Source of the DNA: CAZFBA01 sp964517135
GTDB lineage: Bacteria; Cyanobacteriota; Vampirovibrionia; JBFMGH01
Direction: 5' to 3'
DNA: 64,000 nucleotides
Assembly: GCA_964517135.1 (NCBI GenBank)
Contig: CAZFBA010000019.1
Span: 1 to 64,000, forward strand
Below the pieces are notes generated by a model. It was not told the origin of the DNA, did no database searches, and saw nothing but the letters and a program-made list of their open reading frames with translations. The translations under genes were made by a program, and so were the position numbers. Shown here one piece after another: positions 52,170 to 60,945 of the stretch (within the stretch, counting starts at the first letter, position 1; each line of letters begins with the position of its first letter).

Positions 52170-53834
52170 TTACTCTACTTTAAAGAGTTTTTCAAGGCGT
52201 GTCGCAATTTCATCAGGTTCTATTTCGTTTGTAAAGGTGTTTATATCCAGTGCCATTTGATAATAATCTGCTGCTCCGGACTTTTTGCCCATGGCCTCAA
52301 GAGCACGTCCTTTATTATAATATGCTAATGCATAATTAGGGTTATGTTTAATGGCTATTTCAAACACTTTTAAGGCTAATGCGGCCATATTTTGACCGTC
52401 AAGATAGGCAACCCCCAGGTTATTATAGGCTATATCATACTGGGGATATAGTGCAATAGCCAGCTGATAGTGTTTAATGGCCTCTGTTATCTGGTTATTT
52501 TCCCAGTAGACAAATCCGAGGTTGCAGTGAGCCTGTGGATTCTCATTGTCGATTTGGATGGCTTTTTTGTAGCATCCGATAGAGCTATCGTAGTTACCCT
52601 TATCATAGTAGATTTCGGCAAGTGCGGTAAGTGTTTCGCTGCTTTCAGAATCAAAATTAAGGGCCATCTGGTATGTCATTATAGCTGCATCGTGGTTTCT
52701 TTTTGCCTGATAATAGATTGCTGCCAGTGCCTGGCATACTATTGAGGCCCATATATTATCGTTTTTGTGTGCTATTGCCTGTTGATATTCATTTATAGCA
52801 CCCTCAAAATCATCAACCTGTACCAGGGCATAGGCTAGACTGTTGTGATAATAGGGGTTTTCAGGGTCATTTTGAATGGCCCTTCTAAAACAGCTTATAG
52901 CACCGAAATAGTTTCTATCTTCAAGATAGACGTGGCCTAAATTGTATGTTAGTTGCTCATTCTCAGGATCCAGGTCTATTAATATCTTGTAACAATTGAT
53001 AATTTCTTTTGTGTCGATCTCGTCATCGAGAACACCAATTAACTTATAGTATAAATTTCTGTTAGAAGGTTCTATGTTGATTGCTTTACGGTAATAATCT
53101 GCTGCAATCAGGTAATTCTGGTTCTTTTTGTGCAAGTTGCCCATCTCTTCATAGAATAATTCTTTACTTGAAGATTCTTTAATAGCTTTTTCATAGACAA
53201 AAGAGGCTCTTTCAGTATTTTCAAAAATCTCATAAAATTTACCGTATAATTTAAATTTCAGGTTTTTAAATTCTTCACGAAGACTTCTTTTAATTAGTTT
53301 CAGTGATTTATTGTCGCTTAAAAGCAAAATAAGACCGGCAGAAAATTGAAATAAGCCTTTAGCAACGAGATGAATCTTGTTACTTTTAACTTTTGCGTTT
53401 TGAATTAAAGATAATCCAAGTGCTATTCTGGCTTTACCTGATTGAATAAAGTTAAGTTTAATGGCATCCTGAAAAACTTCTATCGCTTCTTCTAATTTTC
53501 CTCTGGCTTTATAGAAATAGCCAAGATGCATTCTGGCATCTACATCCTGCGGGGCCAGGTCGATGGCTTTTTTGCAATAGCCAATCGCTGTTTCAATGTC
53601 TATTTGATCCTTTTCCCAGAGCAGGCTGGCAATTTTGTAGTGTGCTTCGGCATTAAATGGGTCTATCTCTAAAGCCTTTTCATAGCTGCTTATTGCAGTA
53701 TCAAGATCGCATTCAAATTTGTGAATAACGAAATTGTTATATGATTTTCTTCCTATATCCAGATAATACGCAACATTTGATGGAATGTTTTCTGTAATGT
53801 CTTTTTCTTTTAAGAATAATTTTTCCCTGGTCAT
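52170..53834 (-). CDS. Cytoplasmic TPR-repeat protein
   Basis: The 554-residue protein lacks a signal peptide and membrane segment. About 13 TPR units run from near residue 40 to 540, with a non-repeat stretch at about 150-215. The repeats are similar in style to those of the giant protein next to it ('AIxxYxxAIxLxPQxxxAYxNLG'). It sits 124 bases upstream on the same strand and may be co-transcribed. Its partner is unknown. Confidence 0.82.
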   Translation of the reverse strand: MTREKLFLKEKDITENIPSNVAYYLDIGRKSYNNFVIHKFECDLDTAISSYEKALEIDPFNAEAHYKIASLLWEKDQIDIETAIGYCKKAIDLAPQDVDARMHLGYFYKARGKLEEAIEVFQDAIKLNFIQSGKARIALGLSLIQNAKVKSNKIHLVAKGLFQFSAGLILLLSDNKSLKLIKRSLREEFKNLKFKLYGKFYEIFENTERASFVYEKAIKESSSKELFYEEMGNLHKKNQNYLIAADYYRKAINIEPSNRNLYYKLIGVLDDEIDTKEIINCYKILIDLDPENEQLTYNLGHVYLEDRNYFGAISCFRRAIQNDPENPYYHNSLAYALVQVDDFEGAINEYQQAIAHKNDNIWASIVCQALAAIYYQAKRNHDAAIMTYQMALNFDSESSETLTALAEIYYDKGNYDSSIGCYKKAIQIDNENPQAHCNLGFVYWENNQITEAIKHYQLAIALYPQYDIAYNNLGVAYLDGQNMAALALKVFEIAIKHNPNYALAYYNKGRALEAMGKKSGAADYYQMALDINTFTNEIEPDEIATRLEKLFKVE

Positions 53835-54087
53835 TGACTATTCCCCAAAATACTATACATCTGTCCATTGAAATTTGCTAATGGACCCTACATCCTTTGT
53901 ATCGGTCAGTGTTACAAAAACTTAACAAACCCGGTGATTTTTCAGAAAAAAATCATCTAAATGGAGGAGATTTCATAAAAAGTTAACAAATATCTGAAAT
54001 GCTTGATAAACAAACTTATTGCAGTTGTTAAAGGTGGCAACCTCTGCCCGCAAGAGCTTTTAAAAGATTGTATTTTGTTAAGCCAGC

Positions 54088-55275
54088 CTAGCTAATAACT
54101 TTGAGCTCTTTTCCTACTTTTGTAAAAGCAGCAATGGCTTTATCAAGATGAGAGATCTCATGGCCAGCTGAAATCTGTACTCTTATTCTTGCCTGTCCTT
54201 TTGGTACAACAGGGTAGCTGAAACCTATGACGTAGATCCCTTCGTTAAGCATCAAGTCTGCCATCTGAGCAGCAAGCCTTGCGTCACCCAGCATAATGGG
54301 TACAATAGGGTGTTCACCGGGTTTGATATCAAAGCCTGATTCAGTCATTCTGGTTCTGAAATATTTAGTATTAGATTCAAGTTTATCACGCAGGGCGGTT
54401 GTAGAGTTTAGCATATCAATTACTTTAATAGCTGATGCTGCTATAGCAGGAGCAACAGTATTAGAAAATAGGTATGGTCTTGATCTTTGTCTGAGCAGCT
54501 CAATTATTTCTTTTCTTCCAGAAGTAAAACCACCACTGGCACCACCAAGAGCTTTGCCCAGAGTGGATGTAATGATATCTACTCTACCTGTAACGTTGTG
54601 AAATTCGTGTGTACCTTTACCGTTTTTGCCCATAAAGCCAGTAGAATGAGAATCATCCACCATTACCAGAGCGTTATATTTTTCGGCCAGATCACAAATT
54701 TTATTGAGCGGGGCGATACTGCCATCCATACTGAAGACACCATCAGTAGCGATAAGCCTTACCCTGTTATTTTGAGTTTCTTTAAGGTGCTGTTCAAGCT
54801 CATCTGTGTTGCAGTTGGAATAAAGCCGTCTTTCTGCCTTGCAGAGTCTTATGCCGTCTATGATACTTGCATGGTTAAGTTTGTCACTTATTATTACATC
54901 TTCAGGTGTCAGTAATGTTTCAAAAAGCCCGCCATTGGCATCAAAACAGGACGAGTAGAGTATTGTATCATCAGTTCCAAGGAATTGAGCTATTTTTTGT
55001 TCCAGTTCTTTATGTAATTCCTGGGTTCCACAGATAAACCTGACGCTGGAAAGACCGAAACCATATTTGTCGAGAGCTTCTTTGGCAGTTTGAATAAGTT
55101 CAGGATTATTGGCAAGGCCGAGATAATTGTTGGCACAGAAATTTATGACTTCCTGACCATCTTTTAGTTTTATTTCAGCACTTTGAGGAGATGAAATAAT
55201 ACGTTCGTTCTTATATGTCCCTGCTTCTTGAATTTCTTTTAGTGTGTTTAAAAGTATATCTTTATTACTAAACAT
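54088..55275 (-). CDS. kbl: 2-amino-3-ketobutyrate CoA ligase (glycine C-acetyltransferase)
   Basis: The 395-residue PLP enzyme splits 2-amino-3-oxobutyrate with CoA to glycine and acetyl-CoA. It has 'NFCANNYLGLANNPEL' near residue 45, 'DDSHSTGFMGKNGKGTHEF' near 207, and the PLP lysine in 'TLGKALGGASGGF' near 240. The length is close to the E. coli enzyme (398). The ATG at 55275 has AAAGG six bases upstream; an upstream ATG at 55305 would add ten unlikely residues. It follows tdh directly, giving the complete threonine-to-glycine pathway. Confidence 0.97.
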   Translation of the reverse strand: MFSNKDILLNTLKEIQEAGTYKNERIISSPQSAEIKLKDGQEVINFCANNYLGLANNPELIQTAKEALDKYGFGLSSVRFICGTQELHKELEQKIAQFLGTDDTILYSSCFDANGGLFETLLTPEDVIISDKLNHASIIDGIRLCKAERRLYSNCNTDELEQHLKETQNNRVRLIATDGVFSMDGSIAPLNKICDLAEKYNALVMVDDSHSTGFMGKNGKGTHEFHNVTGRVDIITSTLGKALGGASGGFTSGRKEIIELLRQRSRPYLFSNTVAPAIAASAIKVIDMLNSTTALRDKLESNTKYFRTRMTESGFDIKPGEHPIVPIMLGDARLAAQMADLMLNEGIYVIGFSYPVVPKGQARIRVQISAGHEISHLDKAIAAFTKVGKELKVIS

Positions 55276-55317
55276 ATTGATCCTTTCTTTATTCTGATTT
55301 TGCATTGTTTATATTGC

Positions 55318-56361
55318 TTACGGGTAGAGTAAAATTTTGCCGCAATTGCCTGTTTCCATAAGGTTAAAGGCTTCCTGAAAGTTTTCCATTTTAAATGAGT
55401 GTGTAATAACTGGTTTAATATCAATTATTCCGCTTTCAATCAGCCGACTTGTTTTATACCAGGTATCAAACATCTTTCTACCAGTTATTCCATAGACGTT
55501 AATGCCTTTTAAAACGATTTGTTCAGCAAGATTAAGTTCTATTGGCTTTGCAGGTATTCCTAGAAGTGATATCCTCCCGCCATTTCTGAGTACTTTAAAC
55601 TCATTAATCAGAGCCTCTTTGCTTCCTGACACTTCAAGAACTACATCAACACCGAGCCCATCGGTTTCTCTAACTATTATATCGACGATATCATCTTTCA
55701 TAGCGTTTAGACAGATGGTTTTATTAGAAAGTTTGCGAGCCAGGTTCAGCTTATATTCATTGACATCAATAGCATAAACTCTTGTAGCTCCGGCTGCTTC
55801 AGCAAGAGGAATACAAAAAAGCCCTATTGCCCCAAGGCCAAAGATGGCAACTGTTTTGCCAACCAGTTCATCCACGTAGGCTGTTTGTACAGCATTGCCA
55901 AATGGTTCCTGAATAGAGGCCATTTCTTTATCAAAGTTTTCCTTGTTTTTCCAGGCGCAAATTTCAGGCAGAGCTACATAGTCAGCAAATACGCCATCCA
56001 CGTCAACACCAATGATTTTAAAGTCTCTGCATATGTGATATTGTCCTGTACGGCATAAATAGCAGTTTGAACATACTATATGACTTTCAGCTGAAACAAA
56101 GTCACCCACCTTTATGTTTTTAACATGCGGACCTACTGCCACAACTTCTCCTGCGAGCTCGTGACCTATTATACGGGGTGTCTTTATCCTATCCTGGCTC
56201 CATTGATCCCATTTGTATATGTGTAGATCTGTCCCGCAAATGCTGGTAACGTGTACCTTAATTAAAATATCGTCATTATTCATTTGGGGTAGAGGGGTTT
56301 CAATAAGTTCCAGCCCGTATTCTGGTTTAACTTTAGCCAGTGCTTTCATTTTTTCTGACAT
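55318..56361 (-). CDS. tdh: L-threonine 3-dehydrogenase
   Basis: The 347-residue zinc-dependent MDR dehydrogenase oxidises threonine to 2-amino-3-oxobutyrate with NAD+. It shows 'TSICGTDLHIYKWDQW' (catalytic zinc Cys), 'GHELAGEVVAVG', the structural-zinc loop 'CSNCYLCRTGQYHIC', and the Rossmann motif 'GLGAIGLFCIPLAEAAGA'. Kbl downstream uses its unstable product. Tdh yields NADH that the hydrogenases here could re-oxidise, which is an inference from pathway logic. Confidence 0.97.
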   Translation of the reverse strand: MSEKMKALAKVKPEYGLELIETPLPQMNNDDILIKVHVTSICGTDLHIYKWDQWSQDRIKTPRIIGHELAGEVVAVGPHVKNIKVGDFVSAESHIVCSNCYLCRTGQYHICRDFKIIGVDVDGVFADYVALPEICAWKNKENFDKEMASIQEPFGNAVQTAYVDELVGKTVAIFGLGAIGLFCIPLAEAAGATRVYAIDVNEYKLNLARKLSNKTICLNAMKDDIVDIIVRETDGLGVDVVLEVSGSKEALINEFKVLRNGGRISLLGIPAKPIELNLAEQIVLKGINVYGITGRKMFDTWYKTSRLIESGIIDIKPVITHSFKMENFQEAFNLMETGNCGKILLYP

Positions 56362-56463
56362 AACAAAATGACCTCAAACTCTTTTAGTACCTTAATTGTT
56401 GACAAGTATATTTCAATCAGGGCTGTAAGTACAATAGATTTTGGAATAATTTAAAATATTATC

Positions 56464-57375
56464 TTAAGTATTTTGAGACAGGATATTATCAATATTTATG
56501 GCAAGCTCAGGTTCTTTTTCTCTAAGTTTTTCAATAGACTGAAGTGCCTGTTTTGTTTTTCCTGTCTGAATATATAATATAATTAAATTGTACAATGCCT
56601 TTGTATAGTCATCTTTAAGCATGATACATTCTTCATATTCTTCAATAGCCTGCTCAAATTGATTTGTTTTTTCATAAGCTATTGCGAGATTGAAATGTGT
56701 AGTGGGGTTATAAGGGTCAAGATCAATACCTTTAAGGTAATAGCTGATTGCGATATCGTGCTGGTTTTCTATAGCATATGTATAGGCAAGTCCGGTATAA
56801 ACATCTGCAATCTCTGAATTTATTTTGAGTATTTTGTTATATGTATTACGAGATTTTTCATACTCTTTTACTTCAAGATAGCAGTTAGCAAGGTTTATAA
56901 GTACACTTACAGAATCAGGAGAAATAGAAAGAGCTTTTTCAAGGGCTTTTATGGCGTTATTGTGGCTGCCTGTAAGTGCATAAGTGGCACCAATATTGCT
57001 ATAAGCCAGTTCATTATTTTCGTCAAGCTCTATTGCCCGGGAAAAAGTTATGATAGCTTCTTCGTAAAGCCCTCTTTTTGCAAATAGAGTGCCAAAATTT
57101 ACATAATATTCAGCGTTGTCAGGGTCAAGGCTGATAGCAGCTTTATAATTTAATGATGATTCCAGAGGCATATCTTTGCTATCATATATAATGCCTAGTG
57201 AGTTATATATTTCAGCACTTTGAGGCTCAAGTTTAAGAGCTATTTCAAGATGTTTAAGGGCAAGATCATTCATACCTTTTTCTGAATAGGCAAGACCAAG
57301 GTTATATTGTGCTTGAGCATCATCAGGATTTAGTTCTACGTCTTGAATAAATTGATTTAATTGGTCTTCAAACAA
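56464..57375 (-). CDS. TPR-repeat protein (303 residues)
   Basis: The protein is built of about eight TPR units from residue 13 on, e.g. 'AQYNLGLAYSEKGMNDLALKHLEIALKLEP'-style units, without signal peptide or membrane segment. It is the fifth TPR gene in 30 kb. It stands on the same strand as tdh-kbl, 102 bases upstream of tdh, and may share that transcript. No partner can be named. Confidence 0.83.
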   Translation of the reverse strand: MFEDQLNQFIQDVELNPDDAQAQYNLGLAYSEKGMNDLALKHLEIALKLEPQSAEIYNSLGIIYDSKDMPLESSLNYKAAISLDPDNAEYYVNFGTLFAKRGLYEEAIITFSRAIELDENNELAYSNIGATYALTGSHNNAIKALEKALSISPDSVSVLINLANCYLEVKEYEKSRNTYNKILKINSEIADVYTGLAYTYAIENQHDIAISYYLKGIDLDPYNPTTHFNLAIAYEKTNQFEQAIEEYEECIMLKDDYTKALYNLIILYIQTGKTKQALQSIEKLREKEPELAINIDNILSQNT

Positions 57376-57510
57376 ATGAATACTCCTTTAAGTGCAATTT
57401 TACCACAGTTGGCAAAATATATAATATGAAATCTATCCTTTTTAGGTTAGAAGTAGCATTCAAGTCAAGACTTTGTATAAACCAGTGCATAACCAGGATG
57501 ATAGATTATA

Positions 57511-57538
57511 TAATAAAAAAGAGCCAGAAAAGGCTCTA
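57511..57538 (-). terminator. Rho-independent terminator after the small 57600-57863 gene
   Basis: AGAGCC and GGCTCT (57520-57525 with 57532-57537) form a 6-bp stem with a 6-base loop. On the minus strand it is followed by TTTTTTATTAT. It lies about 60 bases after the stop. Confidence 0.8.
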
Positions 57539-57581
57539 ATATTTTTCCCGGATGGTTAATTGAAACAAGGGTGGCAGGATC

Positions 57582-57595
57582 AATACATATGTATT
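57582..57595. repeat. Third copy of the AATACATATGTATT palindrome
   Basis: This perfect 14-bp palindrome lies five bases beyond the stop codon of the minus-strand gene at 57600, a similar context to the copy at 23259-23272 next to two stop codons. Confidence 0.85.
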
Positions 57596-57599
57596 ATTT

Positions 57600-57863
57600 T
57601 TATCCTTCATTCTCTTCTTCGTCATCATCCTCATCAAAGAGGAAATTTAACCACCACAATGGTTGTTTTTCCTCTTTATAACTTGATTCTACAGGTTTAG
57701 CAAAATGGAAATTTTGTGGTTGCTGAAAAAGAGGTTGAAAATTGTATTGTTTTTGCTCTTCAAGTGATGGCTGGTTGAGCTGTTTTGTATTTCTGATTGT
57801 TTTAAGGCCAACAGGAACTTCTCCATCCGGTGCAATTGAGAAAAAATCAAGTATTTCTAGCAT
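57600..57863 (-). CDS. Small hypothetical protein with acidic C-terminus (87 residues)
   Basis: The protein begins MLEILDFFSIAPDGEVPVG, has a Gln-rich middle with 'FQPLFQQPQNFHF', a 'WWLNFLFDEDDD' segment near residue 70 and an acidic end. It has no recognisable domain and may bind other proteins. AAGGAAT lies upstream of the ATG and a good terminator follows, so the gene is plausible although short. Confidence 0.6.
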   Translation of the reverse strand: MLEILDFFSIAPDGEVPVGLKTIRNTKQLNQPSLEEQKQYNFQPLFQQPQNFHFAKPVESSYKEEKQPLWWLNFLFDEDDDEEENEG

Positions 57864-58059
57864 TTGATATTCCTTGTTTTATTGATCATTAATAATTTTA
57901 AAAATTTTTTTCTGGAAATCAATCTTTTTTATTAGCTTAATTAAAAAAAAATTTGCCGGGCCTTCTTATCCTGAGCATTGTTGAGAATTCTTTAGAAATG
58001 AAGAAGTTTTATGGTATATTATAAAAGACATTATTATGTAGAAAATTCAGGAGATAAAA

Positions 58060-58269
58060 ATGAGTGAAAATAAGATTTCAAAAGATATGAGCATTATTGA
58101 AATAGCTCAAAAGTTCCCTGAGTCTATAGAAGTATTTGCTAAATATGGTCTTGGCTGTATTGGCTGTGCTGCTGCAAGGTATGAAAACATTGAAGCCGGT
58201 GCAAGAGTTCATGGCATTGACCCTGATCAGCTTGTTAATGATCTTAATGAAGCAATTGCAAAATCTTAA
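58060..58269 (+). CDS. DUF1858-domain protein
   Basis: The 69-residue protein matches DUF1858: 'ISKDMSIIEIAQKFPESIEVFAKYGLGCIGCA' with the conserved Cys-x2-Cys (GCIGC), then 'VHGIDPDQLVNDLNEAI'. The family is related to the N-terminus of ScdA/hybrid-cluster-associated proteins and is common in anaerobes, probably in FeS or redox chemistry. It has a good ribosome-binding site (CAGGAG), stands alone and ends at a shared terminator. Confidence 0.9.
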   Translation: MSENKISKDMSIIEIAQKFPESIEVFAKYGLGCIGCAAARYENIEAGARVHGIDPDQLVNDLNEAIAKS

Positions 58270-58332
58270 GTAACCAAAACCTTTATAATTTAAGGGGTTT
58301 AACCTTAACCTTTTTTTGTTTTACTTCAATTT

Positions 58333-58359
58333 AAAAGATGCACTGTTAGTGCATCTTTT
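58333..58359. terminator. Bidirectional terminator between the DUF1858 gene and rpmB
   Basis: A 12-bp perfect stem (58333-58344 with 58348-58359) with a 3-base loop is flanked by A and T runs, so it serves both convergent genes. Confidence 0.92.
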
Positions 58360-58387
58360 AAGCTTTTCATTTTGATAAAGCTAATAT

Positions 58388-58579
58388 CTAATAAACTCTT
58401 GACGCTTTATCAGCCTTAAGACAGGATGTACAAATTTTTATCCTTTTAACTTTGCCTTTAATCATTGTCTTGATTGATTGTAGATTTGGCAACTGGCGGT
58501 GTCTATTGTGTTTATTTGAGAAGGTAACTTTATTTGCTTTTAAAGGGCTTTTGCCACATATTTCACAAACTCTGGACAT
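58388..58579 (-). CDS. rpmB: 50S ribosomal protein L28
   Basis: The 63-residue protein has 'MSRVCEICGKSPLKANKVT' and 'RHRQLPNLQ', then 'IKICTSCLKADKASRVY'. It carries two CxxC pairs, so it is the zinc-binding (C+) form of L28. It stands alone with its own promoter, as in many bacteria. Confidence 0.96.
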   Translation of the reverse strand: MSRVCEICGKSPLKANKVTFSNKHNRHRQLPNLQSIKTMIKGKVKRIKICTSCLKADKASRVY

Positions 58580-59030
58580 AACTTTAGCCTTTCCTGCTTA
58601 TTATTTGAGAGTCATTAATTTTAAATAAGTTATACTGCCAAAATTTCTGGCAATCATAAGAATAAAAGAAGGGTATTATAATTGTCAAGGGCAAAAAGGT
58701 ATTTGAACAACTTATTTTAAACAAACTTAAGATGATATATCAATATTGCTCTTTTTATTTAAGTTTTTATTGATACTTTAATTACTATTATTAATAAAAT
58801 TTGTGTTTAAATTTTTATTTAAATACTACATGAAGTCTTTAACAGGTTTTAAAAATGTAAAAATCTCTTTAAGAAACATTTAGCAGGAAAAAAAATGATA
58901 AAATTAAATTTTGTAAAGCTTTTAAACCTGCTTAAAGCGCTGGTTTAGCTTAATTATAGCTATATTCAGATAATAAATATATAATGTATTTTGTATATTT
59001 AGATTTAGAATAATTGATAGGTGTGGAAAT
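58580..59030. other. Divergent intergenic region, 451 bases, AT-rich
   Basis: The region lies between rpmB and the cyclase-like gene, both reading outward. It holds their promoters and long A/T tracts. I found no tRNA, ORF or terminator in it. A short CTTAAAGCGCTGGTTTAGC segment stands out only by higher GC. Confidence 0.5.
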
Positions 59031-60833
59031 ATGATGAAAAGATCGTTAACAGCAGTAATATTTCTATTTTTACTTGTTATTTTGGTATTGAGTTACATTA
59101 GTTATTCAATATACTGTCAGACAAAGATTAATGAGTTTAAAAATGATATTGTGACTGCCAATAAACAGTGGAATAACTATTTTAGCCTAGTTAACAAAGT
59201 AAACTCAAAAGAATTATCTTATATTTCTAATTCACCAAAACTAATTGAACTGCTGCATAGTCTTGAAATCAGCCTGCACCAGAATTCATTAAATGATATA
59301 AATGCTAATATTGCCTTAATTGAAGACTATACCTATAATAAGCTTTCTAATGATATTGATTTGATAGTAATTTACACTAATGACGGTATTATAAGAGCCG
59401 GATTTGAAAAAGAATCAGATGAAATACCTTTTGTGAATCTGCCTGAAGTCGTTACAAAAGTTCTTGATGGGCAGGCAACAACACTCAACATAAACCTTAA
59501 AGGTAATTTATATTACGCAAACTTTGCTCCGGTATCAAGAAATAATAAAGTATTCGGAGCTATTCTCATTGGTAAACAGATTAATAATAGTGTTGCAGCC
59601 TATGTTAGAGAACTAACAAACGTTTATCTTGTTGCTTTTACCAAAGATAAGCTAATATCAACCAGTCTGCCTCTAGTAATAGCTGAAAAACTCTTTAACC
59701 AGTTCAGACAGCTTGACCCTGTTTTAACAGGTTTCATTAATAACACTTCTCCTGCTCAGGCCAGCTATATAAATTATCTGGAATCAGTCTCAAGTGACTT
59801 CTGGGCTGCTGGAGATTACATCGTTGACAATAATTCAGGATATATGCTTCTGGTTCCAAATTCCCGAATAATACGTCCATACCTTATTATGAAAGACAAC
59901 ATAATGTATATAGCACTGGGGGCGGTAGTATTAGCAGGTTTGATAAGCTTATTGCTTTCCAGAATTATCACCTCTCTAATTGATATAGTCAATATTAAAG
60001 CAGTTGAAACCTCAGAGAGATTTAGTGTTGTTAATAAAACATTCAATAAAACAGTCGATAAGCACATAGATGGTATTTTAAACAGGGTTCTTTCACTGTT
60101 GAATTTAGAGTTTTTCCGCACAAATAAAGAGTTGCAGGAAGTTTCAAACACATTTTTTACTATGGTTAAAGACTACAAAGCTAAAATGCTGCTGGAAAAC
60201 TTCTCTTCTAACCCTAATGTAAACAAAATGATTTCCTCAAGGTCTTCTAATAGCTGTACTGTTAATACCAGAACAGTTACAATGTATTATTCTAACGTAA
60301 AAGAATTTACTCAGCTGATGGAATTTTTCTCTCCTGCAAGAGCTTTCACACTTCTTAGTATCTATCTTAGAATACAGCACGAAATTATTCAGAAATATAA
60401 TGGCAAAATACTCAAACAAACAGATGATAGACTTGTTGCAGTCTTTGAAAATGCAAACCATGCAAGAGATGCCATCTCTGCTTCCTTTGAAATACAAAAC
60501 ACTTTGCATAAACTAAGTTCTGTAAATCCTGAAAATATTGAACTATCTGTTGCAGTATCCAGTGGTGAAGTTGTAAGTTCCTTTATTATGGATCAAGAAA
60601 CCTATATTGGCACAGCAACAAAAGTAGGTGAAAAACTCTGTAACGAAACTCCTGCTGGCTGGATTTACGTTTCTCAATATACTTATGACCTGGCTGGAGT
60701 TGAAGAACTTGATGCCAGGCAGGATATGCTTGTTGTAAAAGGCATTAAAAACCCTGTTCAATTCTTTAAATTTGATCCAGATGCTATAATAATTAACGTT
60801 ACAAGAGAAATTGAAGACAAAGTGAACGCATAA
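59031..60833 (+). CDS. Membrane sensor with a degenerate class III cyclase domain
   Basis: The 600-residue protein has TM1 (about 8-28), a periplasmic sensor of about 255 residues resembling a CACHE domain, TM2 (about 290-312), a helical linker, and a cyclase homology domain (about 410-590). The catalytic residues have drifted. The first metal aspartate is N422 (in 'YYSNVKEFT'), the substrate-specifying position is T528, and the transition-state Asn and Arg are K531 and K535. The second metal aspartate (D465/D466 in 'QTDDRLVAVF') is retained. It is therefore probably not an active adenylate or guanylate cyclase, and may bind a nucleotide or act as an allosteric domain. The gene appears monocistronic. 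Confidence 0.82.
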   Translation: MMKRSLTAVIFLFLLVILVLSYISYSIYCQTKINEFKNDIVTANKQWNNYFSLVNKVNSKELSYISNSPKLIELLHSLEISLHQNSLNDINANIALIEDYTYNKLSNDIDLIVIYTNDGIIRAGFEKESDEIPFVNLPEVVTKVLDGQATTLNINLKGNLYYANFAPVSRNNKVFGAILIGKQINNSVAAYVRELTNVYLVAFTKDKLISTSLPLVIAEKLFNQFRQLDPVLTGFINNTSPAQASYINYLESVSSDFWAAGDYIVDNNSGYMLLVPNSRIIRPYLIMKDNIMYIALGAVVLAGLISLLLSRIITSLIDIVNIKAVETSERFSVVNKTFNKTVDKHIDGILNRVLSLLNLEFFRTNKELQEVSNTFFTMVKDYKAKMLLENFSSNPNVNKMISSRSSNSCTVNTRTVTMYYSNVKEFTQLMEFFSPARAFTLLSIYLRIQHEIIQKYNGKILKQTDDRLVAVFENANHARDAISASFEIQNTLHKLSSVNPENIELSVAVSSGEVVSSFIMDQETYIGTATKVGEKLCNETPAGWIYVSQYTYDLAGVEELDARQDMLVVKGIKNPVQFFKFDPDAIIINVTREIEDKVNA

Positions 60834-60856
60834 CTGCTTTTATTGTCAGCTTACAG

Positions 60857-60882
60857 GACGGCAATGATTTGCCGTCATTTTT
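60857..60882 (+). terminator. Rho-independent terminator after the cyclase-like gene
   Basis: GACGGCAA and TTGCCGTC (60857-60864 with 60869-60876) form an 8-bp stem with a 4-base loop, followed by ATTTTTATA. Confidence 0.88.
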
Positions 60883-60945
60883 ATATAAAACTAAATATTT
60901 CTGCAGAATTGCCGATAAATACAATGTAGTTACAAATGTAACAGA

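Noticed and set aside
58580..59030. tRNA or small RNA gene in the AT-rich gap
   Set aside because: No T-loop (GTTCGAATC-like) or cloverleaf pairing could be found; only A/T tracts are visible.
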